From NCBI GenBank assembly GCA_023387585.1, contig JAEWHZ010000283.1:1-6558 (forward strand): a stretch of DNA of 6,558 bases, given 5' to 3'. Origin of the DNA: Pseudomonadota bacterium (GTDB lineage: Bacteria; Pseudomonadota; Alphaproteobacteria; Rhizobiales; Devosiaceae). Both the position numbers and the translations under genes were made by a program. Under the pieces are notes generated by a model, which had not been told where the DNA came from, ran no database searches, and was given only the letters and a program-made list of their open reading frames with translations. Positions 1 to 6,432 of the stretch are shown one piece after another (within the stretch, counting starts at the first letter, position 1; the number at the start of each line of letters is the position of its first letter).

Positions 1-1
1 C

Positions 2-736
2 CCCGCAAGTCACAAAATCGAATTAGGTCAACGCGCCGGCCTGCCGATCATCAATGCCACGGGGGTCGGATATGCCGTCGACGTCGCCGGCAAGCCGCTG
101 GAAATCCTCAAGCATGTCGATCTGGCCGTCGGTGCCGGCGAGGTGGTCGCCATCGTCGGCCCCTCGGGAAGCGGCAAGACCTCCCTGCTCATGCTGCTCG
201 CCGGACTGGAGCGCCCCACCGCCGGCACGATCACCATAGACGGTACGACGATTTCCGGTCTCGACGAGGATGCGCTGGCAAATTTTCGCCGCCGCACGCT
301 CGGCATCGTCTTCCAGAGCTTCCACCTCATCCCCGCGCTCAGCGCGCGCGACAACGTCGGGCTGGCGCTTGAGATCGCGCGGCCCGATCTCGACATGGCC
401 AGCGTCAGGCGCATCGCCGGCGAGACGCTCGACGCAGTCGGCCTCGCCAAGCGCTACGATCATCGCCCCGCCGCGCTGTCCGGCGGCGAGCAGCAGCGCG
501 TCGGGCTGGCGCGCGCGCTCGTCACCAGCCCGAAACTGCTGCTGGCCGACGAGCCGACCGGCAATCTCGACCATAAGACCGGCGAGGTGGTGATCGAACT
601 GATGTTCGAGCTGGCGCGGCGCAACGGCACCACCGTGGTGCTGATCACGCACGACCCCGATCTCGCCGCGCGCGCCGACCGCGTCTTCACCATGACCGAG
701 GGCCGGCTAGCCGAAACGCGCCGCGCCGCCGGCTGA
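2..736 (+). CDS. ybbA: ABC transporter ATP-binding protein, YbbA/LolD-like (5' end outside window)
   Basis: Cytoplasmic ATPase subunit that powers the FtsX-type permease encoded next. The reading frame is open from base 2, giving 244 visible residues. In order they show an A-loop Tyr (visible residue 24), Walker A GPSGSGKT (53-60), Q-loop Gln105 in VFQSFHLIP, the signature LSGGEQQR (159-166), Walker B LLLADEP with Asp183-Glu184, the D-loop GNLD, and the H-loop His217 in LITHD. This is the complete set for an active ABC ATPase of the LolD/MacB/YbbA group. No in-frame ATG, GTG or TTG occurs before the GTG at 143. That GTG would remove the A-loop and first strand, so the true start probably lies left of the window. 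A rare CTG start at 41 is a weaker alternative. The stop TGA overlaps the ATG of the permease by one base, which indicates translational coupling. In enterobacteria the homologous pair sits beside tesA; whether that holds here is outside the window. LolD is less likely because the partner is a single long permease. Confidence 0.93.
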   Translation, partial: PASHKIELGQRAGLPIINATGVGYAVDVAGKPLEILKHVDLAVGAGEVVAIVGPSGSGKTSLLMLLAGLERPTAGTITIDGTTISGLDEDALANFRRRTLGIVFQSFHLIPALSARDNVGLALEIARPDLDMASVRRIAGETLDAVGLAKRYDHRPAALSGGEQQRVGLARALVTSPKLLLADEPTGNLDHKTGEVVIELMFELARRNGTTVVLITHDPDLAARADRVFTMTEGRLAETRRAAG

Positions 737-3294
737 TGCGCGGCTTCCTCGCCGCGAGCCGCGTCGGGCTCAAGGAGATGCTGGGCGATCTCGGCCGCTT
801 CACCCTGCTCATCCTGTGCCTTGCCGTCGGAACCGCGCTGATCGCCGGCGTCTCGACCGTCGGCGCCGCCATCACCAGCGCCGTCAACGAGAACGCGGCG
901 ACCCTGATGGGCGGCGATCTCGAACTGACCCGTTCGGACCGCAGCGCCGATGTCGGCGAGATCGAGATCCTGTCGCGCTACGGCCGCATCGCCAATGTGG
1001 TCGACACCAATGTGCGCGCCGAAAGCCCGACCAGCGAGGCCTTTGTCGACCTCATCGCCGCCGGCCCCGACTATCCCCTGCTCGGGCGGGTGAGCAGCCC
1101 GCAACTGGCCGCGAACGAGAACCCCGCCAGCCTGACCGATTTCGCCGACGGCCGTTTCGGCGCCCTGGTCGATCCGGTCATGCTAGACCAGCTCGGTCTC
1201 GGCATCGGCGACGTGATCGCGATCGGCGGCACGGAGTTCACGGTGCGCGGCTTTCTCACCGCCCTGCCCGACGATCCCGTGCGCGGCTTTAGGCTCGGCC
1301 TGCCGGCGCTGATCGGCACAGACGGCTTCGCCGCCGTCTCCGACCGCACCTCGCCGCTGCCCGGGCTCGGCACCTATTTCCGCTACAAGCTGCAGCTCGA
1401 GCCGGAGGGCGATCCGGAAGCGATCCGGGCCCGGCTGACGGCGGAGCTCGGCGGCGGCTGGGAAATCCGCTCGGCGCTGGACGGGCTCGGGCCGATGCTG
1501 CGCTACTATCGCCTGTTCATGAACTTCCTCGTCATCGTCGGGCTGGCCTCGCTGCTGATCGGCGGCGTCAGCGTGTGGAGCGCCATGTCGGCCTATGTCG
1601 CCGAGCGCGCCGGCGTCATCGCCGTGCTGCGCTCGCTCGGCGCCGGGCGCTGGCGGGTGTTCGTGCATTTCTTCGTGCAGGTGCTGGCGCTCGCCCTGGT
1701 CGGCGTCGGCATCGGCCTTCTGATCGGCGGCGCCATCGGGCTGGTCACCCTGCCGGTCATCGGCGAGGCCATCGGCGTGCCGCTCGATGCGCGCCTCGAC
1801 ATCGTGGCGCTGCTGGTCGCCGCCGGCGTCGGGTTGTCGACCGCCTTCGCCTTCTCCTATTTGCCGCTGGTGCAGGCCCAGGGGATCAGCCCGGCCAGCC
1901 TGTTCCGCTCGCGCGGGCTCGGCGCGCCGCCCATCGACTGGCCTTCCCTGCTGCGCTCGGGCGAGATCGTGCCGCTCGTCGTCGCCGGCCTGCTGTTTCT
2001 GTGGCTGGCGCAGATTCTCACCGGCGACTGGCTGGTGGTGCTGGCCTTTGCCGGCGCCAGCCTCGCCGCCGTCGGCATATTGCGCCTCGCCATCGCCCTG
2101 TTCATGCTGATTCTCAAGATCCTGCCGCCCGCACGCTTCGCGCCGCTGCGCCGAGCCATCCGCGCCATCGTCGGCGCCACCGGCAATTCCGCCGCCATCA
2201 TCGTCTCGATCGGCCTGGCGCTGGCGACGCTGGTGGTCGTCCTGGTGCTCGGCGCCAATCTGCGCAACGAATTCCTCGGCGCCTCGGTATTCGACGCCCC
2301 GACTCTCGTCGCGTCCGACCTGTTCCCGGACGAGGTCGAAGAGCTCGAGGCCCTGGCCGCCCGGCCCGGCGGCGACATCATCCGCTTCACCGCCACCCCC
2401 ATGCTGCGCGGCAGCTTCGTCGCCCTTAACGACACCCCCGCCGAAGACCTGACCGGACGCGGCCCCGAAGCCTCCTTCCTGCTTTCAGGCGAAATCCCGC
2501 TCACCTGGCGCGCCGAGATGCCGGCCACCTCGCGCCTCGTCGAGGGCGAGTGGTGGACCGCGAACCATACCGGCCCCGCGCTCGTCTCGCTGCACCAGAA
2601 CCTGCGCCAGGGCCTCGACATCCGCATCGGCGATGAACTGAGCTTTTCCGTCTTCGGCGAGATCGTCACCGCCGAAGTCGCCAATTTCCGCGACTATTCC
2701 TGGCAGGGCGGCATCGACTTCCTCGTCGCCTTCTCGCCCGGCGTGCTGGAAGACTATCCCGCAACGCTGCTCGGCGCCGTCACCGCGCGCGAGGGCCGCG
2801 AGACCGAGGTCGAGCGCATGCTGGCCGCCGAATTCTTCGACGTGCGCTTCATCGCCATCGGCGCGACGCTCGAACAGATCACCGCCGCGCTCAGCCAGCT
2901 CTCCTTCGCCGCAGGCGCCGTGGGCGCGCTCGCGGTGTCCAACGGATTGCTGGTGCTGATCGGCAGCCTCGCGACCGGCAGGCGGCAGCGCGAATCCGAC
3001 GCCGTCATCACCAAGGTGCTCGGCGCGCAGCGTTTCGAGATCGCCGGCGCCGCGCTCGTCCAGTTCTCCATCCTGGCGCTGCTGGCGACTCTGGTGGCGA
3101 TACCCATCGGCGTCGGCCTCGCCTTCAGCCTGTCGCGCGTGCTGCTCGACGTCGCCTTTACGCTCGATGCGCCGACATTGGCGCTGGTCGGCCTCGGCGC
3201 CATCGTCATCACCGCCCTGCTCGGCGGCATGACCCTGTGGCGCGTGCTGTCGCTGCGCCCGGCACGCCTGCTGCGCGAGATGCAGTCGATCTAA
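736..3294 (+). CDS. ybbP: ABC transporter permease, FtsX/MacB superfamily, YbbP-like
   Basis: Inner-membrane permease of 852 residues, partner of the ATPase encoded just upstream. Hydrophobic segments lie near residues 22-44, 261-286, 310-340, 354-376, 411-427, 432-460, 483-508, 719-747, 772-800 and 813-835. That makes about ten helices, with two large soluble domains (roughly 45-258 and 509-717) expected in the periplasm. This is a duplicated FtsX arrangement like E. coli YbbP (about 800 residues), unlike the four-helix MacB or LolC/E. The two FtsX cores show the usual end-of-helix signatures: ERAGVIAVLRSLGA near 292 and ESDAVITKVLGA near 754. The gene starts at the ATG inside the TGATG overlap. 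There is no clear ribosome site, consistent with coupling to the upstream gene. An internal ATG at 778 has an AGGAG with no spacing and would clip the N-terminal helix, so I rejected it. The family works by mechanotransmission: ATP use in the cytoplasm moves the periplasmic domains. YbbAP has been linked to handling hydrophobic molecules with the esterase TesA; the substrate here is unknown. Confidence 0.93.
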   Translation: MRGFLAASRVGLKEMLGDLGRFTLLILCLAVGTALIAGVSTVGAAITSAVNENAATLMGGDLELTRSDRSADVGEIEILSRYGRIANVVDTNVRAESPTSEAFVDLIAAGPDYPLLGRVSSPQLAANENPASLTDFADGRFGALVDPVMLDQLGLGIGDVIAIGGTEFTVRGFLTALPDDPVRGFRLGLPALIGTDGFAAVSDRTSPLPGLGTYFRYKLQLEPEGDPEAIRARLTAELGGGWEIRSALDGLGPMLRYYRLFMNFLVIVGLASLLIGGVSVWSAMSAYVAERAGVIAVLRSLGAGRWRVFVHFFVQVLALALVGVGIGLLIGGAIGLVTLPVIGEAIGVPLDARLDIVALLVAAGVGLSTAFAFSYLPLVQAQGISPASLFRSRGLGAPPIDWPSLLRSGEIVPLVVAGLLFLWLAQILTGDWLVVLAFAGASLAAVGILRLAIALFMLILKILPPARFAPLRRAIRAIVGATGNSAAIIVSIGLALATLVVVLVLGANLRNEFLGASVFDAPTLVASDLFPDEVEELEALAARPGGDIIRFTATPMLRGSFVALNDTPAEDLTGRGPEASFLLSGEIPLTWRAEMPATSRLVEGEWWTANHTGPALVSLHQNLRQGLDIRIGDELSFSVFGEIVTAEVANFRDYSWQGGIDFLVAFSPGVLEDYPATLLGAVTAREGRETEVERMLAAEFFDVRFIAIGATLEQITAALSQLSFAAGAVGALAVSNGLLVLIGSLATGRRQRESDAVITKVLGAQRFEIAGAALVQFSILALLATLVAIPIGVGLAFSLSRVLLDVAFTLDAPTLALVGLGAIVITALLGGMTLWRVLSLRPARLLREMQSI

Positions 3295-3340
3295 GCATCG
3301 GACCGAAAAGTGCGAAGCGGTTTTCGGATCGATCCGATGC
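3295..3340. repeat. Rhizobial-type dispersed palindromic repeat
   Basis: A two-level inverted repeat begins on the base after the permease stop codon. The outer arms GCATCGGA (3295-3302) and TCCGATGC (3333-3340) match perfectly over 8 bp. The inner arms CCGAAAA (3303-3309) and TTTTCGG (3321-3327) match perfectly over 7 bp, with an 11-base loop and a 5-base bulge on the right side. From memory, near-identical elements with the same core (GACCGAAAAGTG...GGTTTTCGGA) are scattered through Mesorhizobium-like genomes, usually between genes. They are often followed by a CAAACA/GAGCG-like tail, which here may be represented by the bases to about 3360. The transcript could form a stable hairpin that protects or ends the permease mRNA. 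No U-tract follows, so it is not a standard intrinsic terminator. Confidence 0.75.
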
Positions 3341-3403
3341 GCAACAAACAGATGGAGCGCTTCGGGGGGCGGTGCGTCGCGCCGTTTTGCGCTCGAACCT
3401 GCC

Positions 3404-3432
3404 TTGCAAGGGACACACCCTTACCCCATCAT
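3404..3432 (+). promoter_or_regulatory. Weak candidate promoter for the antiporter gene
   Basis: TTGCAA (3404-3409) and CATCAT (3427-3432) are separated by 17 bases, an acceptable sigma-70-type layout with four of six matches in each box. The spacer contains the perfect 5-bp inverted repeat AAGGG-acaca-CCCTT (3408-3422), which could be a binding site. This is the best candidate I found in the 211-base gap, but short matches like this arise by chance. Confidence 0.3.
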
Positions 3433-3495
3433 CGCGGTCGCGTTATTCCGCGCTGTTGCTTGAACGTTTCCGGTTCGAAAACGCGACGGATCAAT

Positions 3496-3499
3496 GGAG
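3496..3499 (+). promoter_or_regulatory. Ribosome binding site GGAG that decides the antiporter start
   Basis: GGAG lies six bases before the ATG at 3506 and overlaps the earlier possible ATG at 3494. The 3494 ATG has only a poorly spaced CGGA upstream. The site therefore favours initiation at 3506. Confidence 0.55.
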
Positions 3500-3505
3500 C
3501 CGCCG

Positions 3506-5827
3506 ATGCCGCTGGACCTGCCCCTGATCGCCCCTCTCGTCGCAGGTCTGGTGCTCGCCTTCGTCTTCGGCGCCATCGCCAGCCGGCTGCGCATGCCGCC
3601 GCTGATCGGCTATCTCGTCGCGGGCCTGGTCGTCGCCCAGACGCCCGGATTCGCAACCGACCCGGTTCTCGCCACCCATCTCGCCGAGATCGGCGTCGTG
3701 CTGCTGCTGTTCGGCGTCGGGCTGCACGTCTCGCTGCGCGATCTGCTGAACGTGCGCGCGGCCGCCGTGACCGGCGCCGCGGTCCGGATCGCGGTCGCCA
3801 CCGCGCTCGGCGCCGGGCTCGGCCTGCTGCTCGGCTGGGACCTGTTCGCCGCCCTCATCTTCGGCATCGCCCTATCGGCCGCTTCGAGCGTCGTGCTGCT
3901 CAAGACCCTGCAGGAACGGCGCCTCAAGGACACCGAGCACGGGCGCGTTGCCACGGCCTGGCTGGTGGTCGAGAACCTCGCCATGGTGCTAGCGCTGGTG
4001 CTGATCCCGGCGGTCGCAGCCGTCGCCGGCGCGCAATATGTGGGCTTTTACGATCCCTATGTCGCCTTCGTCGAACGCCTGCTGAGCACCGAGATAGGCC
4101 TGTGGGGCGTGCTGGCGCTGACCCTCGTCAAGATCGTCGCCTTTGCCGGCTTCATGCTGGTCGTCGGCCGGCGCGTCATCCCCTGGGCGCTGCACGTCAC
4201 CGCCCAGACCGGCTCGCGCGAGCTGTTCCGCCTCGGCGTGCTCGCCATCGCATTGGGGATCGCGCTGGGAACCGCCGAGCTGTTCAGCGTGCCGCTGGCG
4301 CTCGGCGCCTTCCTTGCCGGCCTGATCCTGTCCGAGAGCGAACTGAGCAACCGCGCGGCACGCGAGACCCTGCCGCTGCGCGAAGCCTTTTCGGTGCTGT
4401 TCTTCGTCGGGCTCGGCATGCTGTTCGATCCGGCGGTGTTGGTTTCCAGCCCGCTGCCGCTGCTGGCCGTTGTGCTGATCATCGTCGTGGCAAGATCGGT
4501 CGCCGGCTTCGCGGTCGGCATGCTGTTCCGCCATACGGCGGCGACAGGCCTGACCGTTTCCGCGGGCCTCGCGCAGATCGGCGAATTTTCCTTCGTGCTC
4601 GCCTCGATGGGCGTCGCCCTCGCCATCCTGCCGCCCGAAGGCCGAGACCTGATCCTCGCCGGGGCGCTGATTTCGATCCTTCTCAACCCGCTGGTGTTCT
4701 TCATCCTCGAGCGGGCCCGCCCGGGCATCGAGGCGCGCGTTCCCGGCCCGCGCATCGAGCCCGGCGAGCCGGTCCCCGACGGGCCGGTGGCCGACACGAT
4801 ATCGCGCAGCGGCCATATCGTGCTGGTCGGCTTCGGGCGCGTCGGCAGCGTGGTGGGCGAGGGTCTTCTGGCCGATGGCGCCGATCTTCTCGTCATCGAG
4901 GATGCATCCGGCGCCATCGAGGCGGCGCGCGCCATGGGCATCGCGGTGATCCCCGGCAACGCCGCCGACCCGACAACGCTCGACCGCGCCGATATCGGCG
5001 CCGCGAGCCAGCTCATCGTCACCGGCACCAATGTCTTCGAGGCCGGCCAGATCATCGAGCAGAGCCGAAAGCGCAATGCGGGCCTGCGCATCGTCGCCCG
5101 CGTCCGCCACTCTCGGGAAGAGGACTATCTAGGCGGGCTCGGCGCCGATGTGGTGATCATGGGCGAGCGCGAGATCGGCTTCGGCCTGCTGGCCTGGGTG
5201 CGCGGCAAGCATGACCGCGTTCCAGAACCCCACGACGCGCCCGCACCGGCGCCGGCGGGGACCGAACTGCCGGAGGCGGTGCTCGTGCCGCTCGGCGCTG
5301 CCGCACAGATCGAGCCGGAACCGCCCGTCCCCGAGACGAGCGCGACGCCCGAGGCGGAGCCGGTGGGGGCCGGCCTGATCGAGGCCGATTTCGAGCCGCC
5401 GGTGCCCGAAGAGCTGCGCGACGCGCCGCCCGTCGATCTCGAGCCCGTCATCCGGGCCGCCGACCCAGCGCCCACGCCGGAGGTTTCGAGCGCCGACAAG
5501 CCCGCTCCCGAGCCGGCCGAGCCGCGCGACGAGGACGATCTGCGCATCGAGCCGCGCATCGACGACGCCGGGACGCCCGCCATTGCGCCCGATATGTCCG
5601 AACCGATCGAGCCGGGTTTTACCGCCGAGCCCGAGCCGCCCTCCGTGATCGGCGCCCCCGAGCCGGAATTCGTGCCGCCGCAATCGCTCGAACCGGAATT
5701 CGAGGCCCCGCCGGTGCCGGTCGAACCCTCCGAAACGCCGCCCAAGACAGAAGAAGAAACCGACGCGCCGGCGGCGGAAGGCGACGAGGACCCGCCCGCA
5801 TCGCCGCCGGAGCCGGAACGGCGCTGA
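3506..5827 (+). CDS. ybaL: YbaL/Kef-type CPA2 cation:proton antiporter with RCK domain and long Pro/Glu-rich tail
   Basis: Predicted inner-membrane antiporter of the CPA2 family, 773 residues from this start. Residues about 1-405 are a multi-helix Na+/H+ exchanger domain that follows E. coli YbaL closely as I recall it; examples are LFGVGLH, RELFRLGVLAIALGIA, LALGAFLAG, FFVGLGMLFDP and LAQIGEFSF. Residues about 430-571 form a TrkA-N/RCK domain with the Rossmann motif GFGRVG (442-447) and acidic residues Glu465-Asp466 after strand 2, suited to NAD(H) binding. The domain ends with the family hallmark VVIMGEREI. Residues 572-773 are a low-complexity tail, about one quarter proline with many Glu/Asp and repeated PEPEF/EPPVP-like pieces, probably disordered and cytoplasmic. 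E. coli YbaL has 558 residues and lacks it. Three expected functional positions differ: Glu156-Asn157 instead of Glu-Asp, Ala44-Gln45 in place of Gly-Pro, and Arg330 in place of Lys. Ion specificity and activity are therefore uncertain. The ATG at 3494 would add four residues, but the ribosome site and family N-terminus favour 3506. The gene is probably co-transcribed with the regulator 18 bases downstream. Confidence 0.93.
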   Translation: MPLDLPLIAPLVAGLVLAFVFGAIASRLRMPPLIGYLVAGLVVAQTPGFATDPVLATHLAEIGVVLLLFGVGLHVSLRDLLNVRAAAVTGAAVRIAVATALGAGLGLLLGWDLFAALIFGIALSAASSVVLLKTLQERRLKDTEHGRVATAWLVVENLAMVLALVLIPAVAAVAGAQYVGFYDPYVAFVERLLSTEIGLWGVLALTLVKIVAFAGFMLVVGRRVIPWALHVTAQTGSRELFRLGVLAIALGIALGTAELFSVPLALGAFLAGLILSESELSNRAARETLPLREAFSVLFFVGLGMLFDPAVLVSSPLPLLAVVLIIVVARSVAGFAVGMLFRHTAATGLTVSAGLAQIGEFSFVLASMGVALAILPPEGRDLILAGALISILLNPLVFFILERARPGIEARVPGPRIEPGEPVPDGPVADTISRSGHIVLVGFGRVGSVVGEGLLADGADLLVIEDASGAIEAARAMGIAVIPGNAADPTTLDRADIGAASQLIVTGTNVFEAGQIIEQSRKRNAGLRIVARVRHSREEDYLGGLGADVVIMGEREIGFGLLAWVRGKHDRVPEPHDAPAPAPAGTELPEAVLVPLGAAAQIEPEPPVPETSATPEAEPVGAGLIEADFEPPVPEELRDAPPVDLEPVIRAADPAPTPEVSSADKPAPEPAEPRDEDDLRIEPRIDDAGTPAIAPDMSEPIEPGFTAEPEPPSVIGAPEPEFVPPQSLEPEFEAPPVPVEPSETPPKTEEETDAPAAEGDEDPPASPPEPERR

Positions 5828-5834
5828 CGACGCC

Positions 5835-5842
5835 GAGGGGGA
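5835..5842 (+). promoter_or_regulatory. Ribosome binding site supporting a GTG start
   Basis: The purine run GAGGGGGA stands three bases before the GTG at 5846, with its GAGG core seven bases away. This strong site supports GTG as the start of the Rrf2 regulator, and the protein then begins with the family-typical MISQKAKYAMRAL. Confidence 0.7.
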
Positions 5843-5845
5843 AGC

Positions 5846-6274
5846 GTGATTTCACAAAAGGCCAAATATGCCATGCGCGCCCTGGTGGCGCTGGCGCGCA
5901 TCGATGCCGGCGACACCCGCATGATCGGCGAGATCAGCCGCGAGCAGGTGATTCCGAAAAAGTTTCTCGAGCAGATCCTGCTCGAGCTGAAGCGCGCCGG
6001 CCTGGTACGCAGCCTGCGCGGCCGCAGCGGCGGCTACGGCCTGCTGCGCGCGCCCGGCGAGATCACCTTCGGCGAGGTGCTGCGCCTGATCGACGGCCCG
6101 CTGGCACCGCTCCCCTGCCTGTCGCGCATCGCCTATCGCCGCTGCGAGGACTGCGCGGACGAAGCAAGCTGCGAGATCCGCCACGTCTTCGAGCGCGTCA
6201 CCCTCGCCACCCGCGCCGTGCTCGACGCCACCACGCTGGCCGACGCCCTGCGCATGGACGATTTGCCGGTCTAA
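5846..6274 (+). CDS. Rrf2-family transcriptional regulator with a four-cysteine cluster
   Basis: Cytoplasmic DNA-binding regulator of 142 residues, the normal length for Rrf2 proteins. The N-terminal winged helix-turn-helix (about 1-83) shows the family signatures KYAMRALVALA (7-17), IPKKFLEQILLELKRAGLVRSLRGRSGGYGL spread over 36-66, and ITFGEVLRLIDG (73-84). Cysteines 91, 100, 103 and 109 give the spacing C-x8-C-x2-C-x5-C, followed by His113. IscR, NsrR and RirA carry three cysteines in this region that hold a 2Fe-2S or 4Fe-4S cluster, so a cluster or redox sensor is plausible. The spacing differs from IscR, and I do not assign it to a named regulator. I recall similar proteins with PLPCLS...YRRC..C in rhizobia and bradyrhizobia. 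It follows the antiporter gene by 18 bases and probably shares its transcript. The nearest likely target is the palindrome at 6439-6463. Targets, effector and sign of regulation are unknown. Confidence 0.92.
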   Translation: MISQKAKYAMRALVALARIDAGDTRMIGEISREQVIPKKFLEQILLELKRAGLVRSLRGRSGGYGLLRAPGEITFGEVLRLIDGPLAPLPCLSRIAYRRCEDCADEASCEIRHVFERVTLATRAVLDATTLADALRMDDLPV

Positions 6275-6319
6275 TCTCGCGCAGCCGGCAGCGTTAAGCC
6301 TTCGTCAGTAAACAGAAAT

Positions 6320-6350
6320 CATTTTGCTTAAAATGCGCGGAAAAACGCGC
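6320..6350. repeat. Two adjacent small inverted repeats downstream of the Rrf2 gene
   Basis: CATTTT-gctt-AAAATG (6320-6335) is immediately followed by GCGCG-gaaaaa-CGCGC (6335-6339 and 6346-6350). Each could form a short hairpin in the transcript about 45 bases after the regulator stop codon. No T-run follows the second stem, so I do not call it an intrinsic terminator, although it may mark the 3' end of the transcript or bind a protein. Confidence 0.35.
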
Positions 6351-6432
6351 GGCGGCACGATTTCGGCGCCCGGCATGTCGCCGATGCAGCACAGGATTCC
6401 CGCGCGCTCCGATTGCGACCAAAGCATGTCCC

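Noticed and set aside
143..736. GTG at 143 as the start of the ABC ATPase
   Set aside because: It would remove the A-loop Tyr and first strand that are clearly encoded upstream in the same frame.
3494..3505. ATG at 3494 as the antiporter start
   Set aside because: It is possible, but it has a weaker, badly spaced ribosome site and adds four residues not typical of the family N-terminus. GGAG is well placed for 3506.
3989..5110. Minus-strand open frames of about 373 and 344 codons inside the antiporter gene
   Set aside because: These are shadows of GC-rich coding DNA, with low-complexity His/Gln/Asp/Arg-rich or Ser/Arg-rich products and no ribosome site or family features.
3310..5214. Long plus-strand open frame of about 634 codons over the antiporter gene
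   Set aside because: Its protein is Arg/Ala/Pro-rich with no recognisable domain and lies in a shifted frame of the well-supported antiporter. Such frames are common in GC-rich DNA.
6335..6350. Intrinsic terminator after the Rrf2 gene
   Set aside because: The GCGCG/CGCGC stem is only 5 bp and has no T-run after it.
6421..6430. AAAGCATGTC as part of a second rhizobial palindromic repeat
   Set aside because: Only about ten bases resemble such repeats, and no matching right arm follows.
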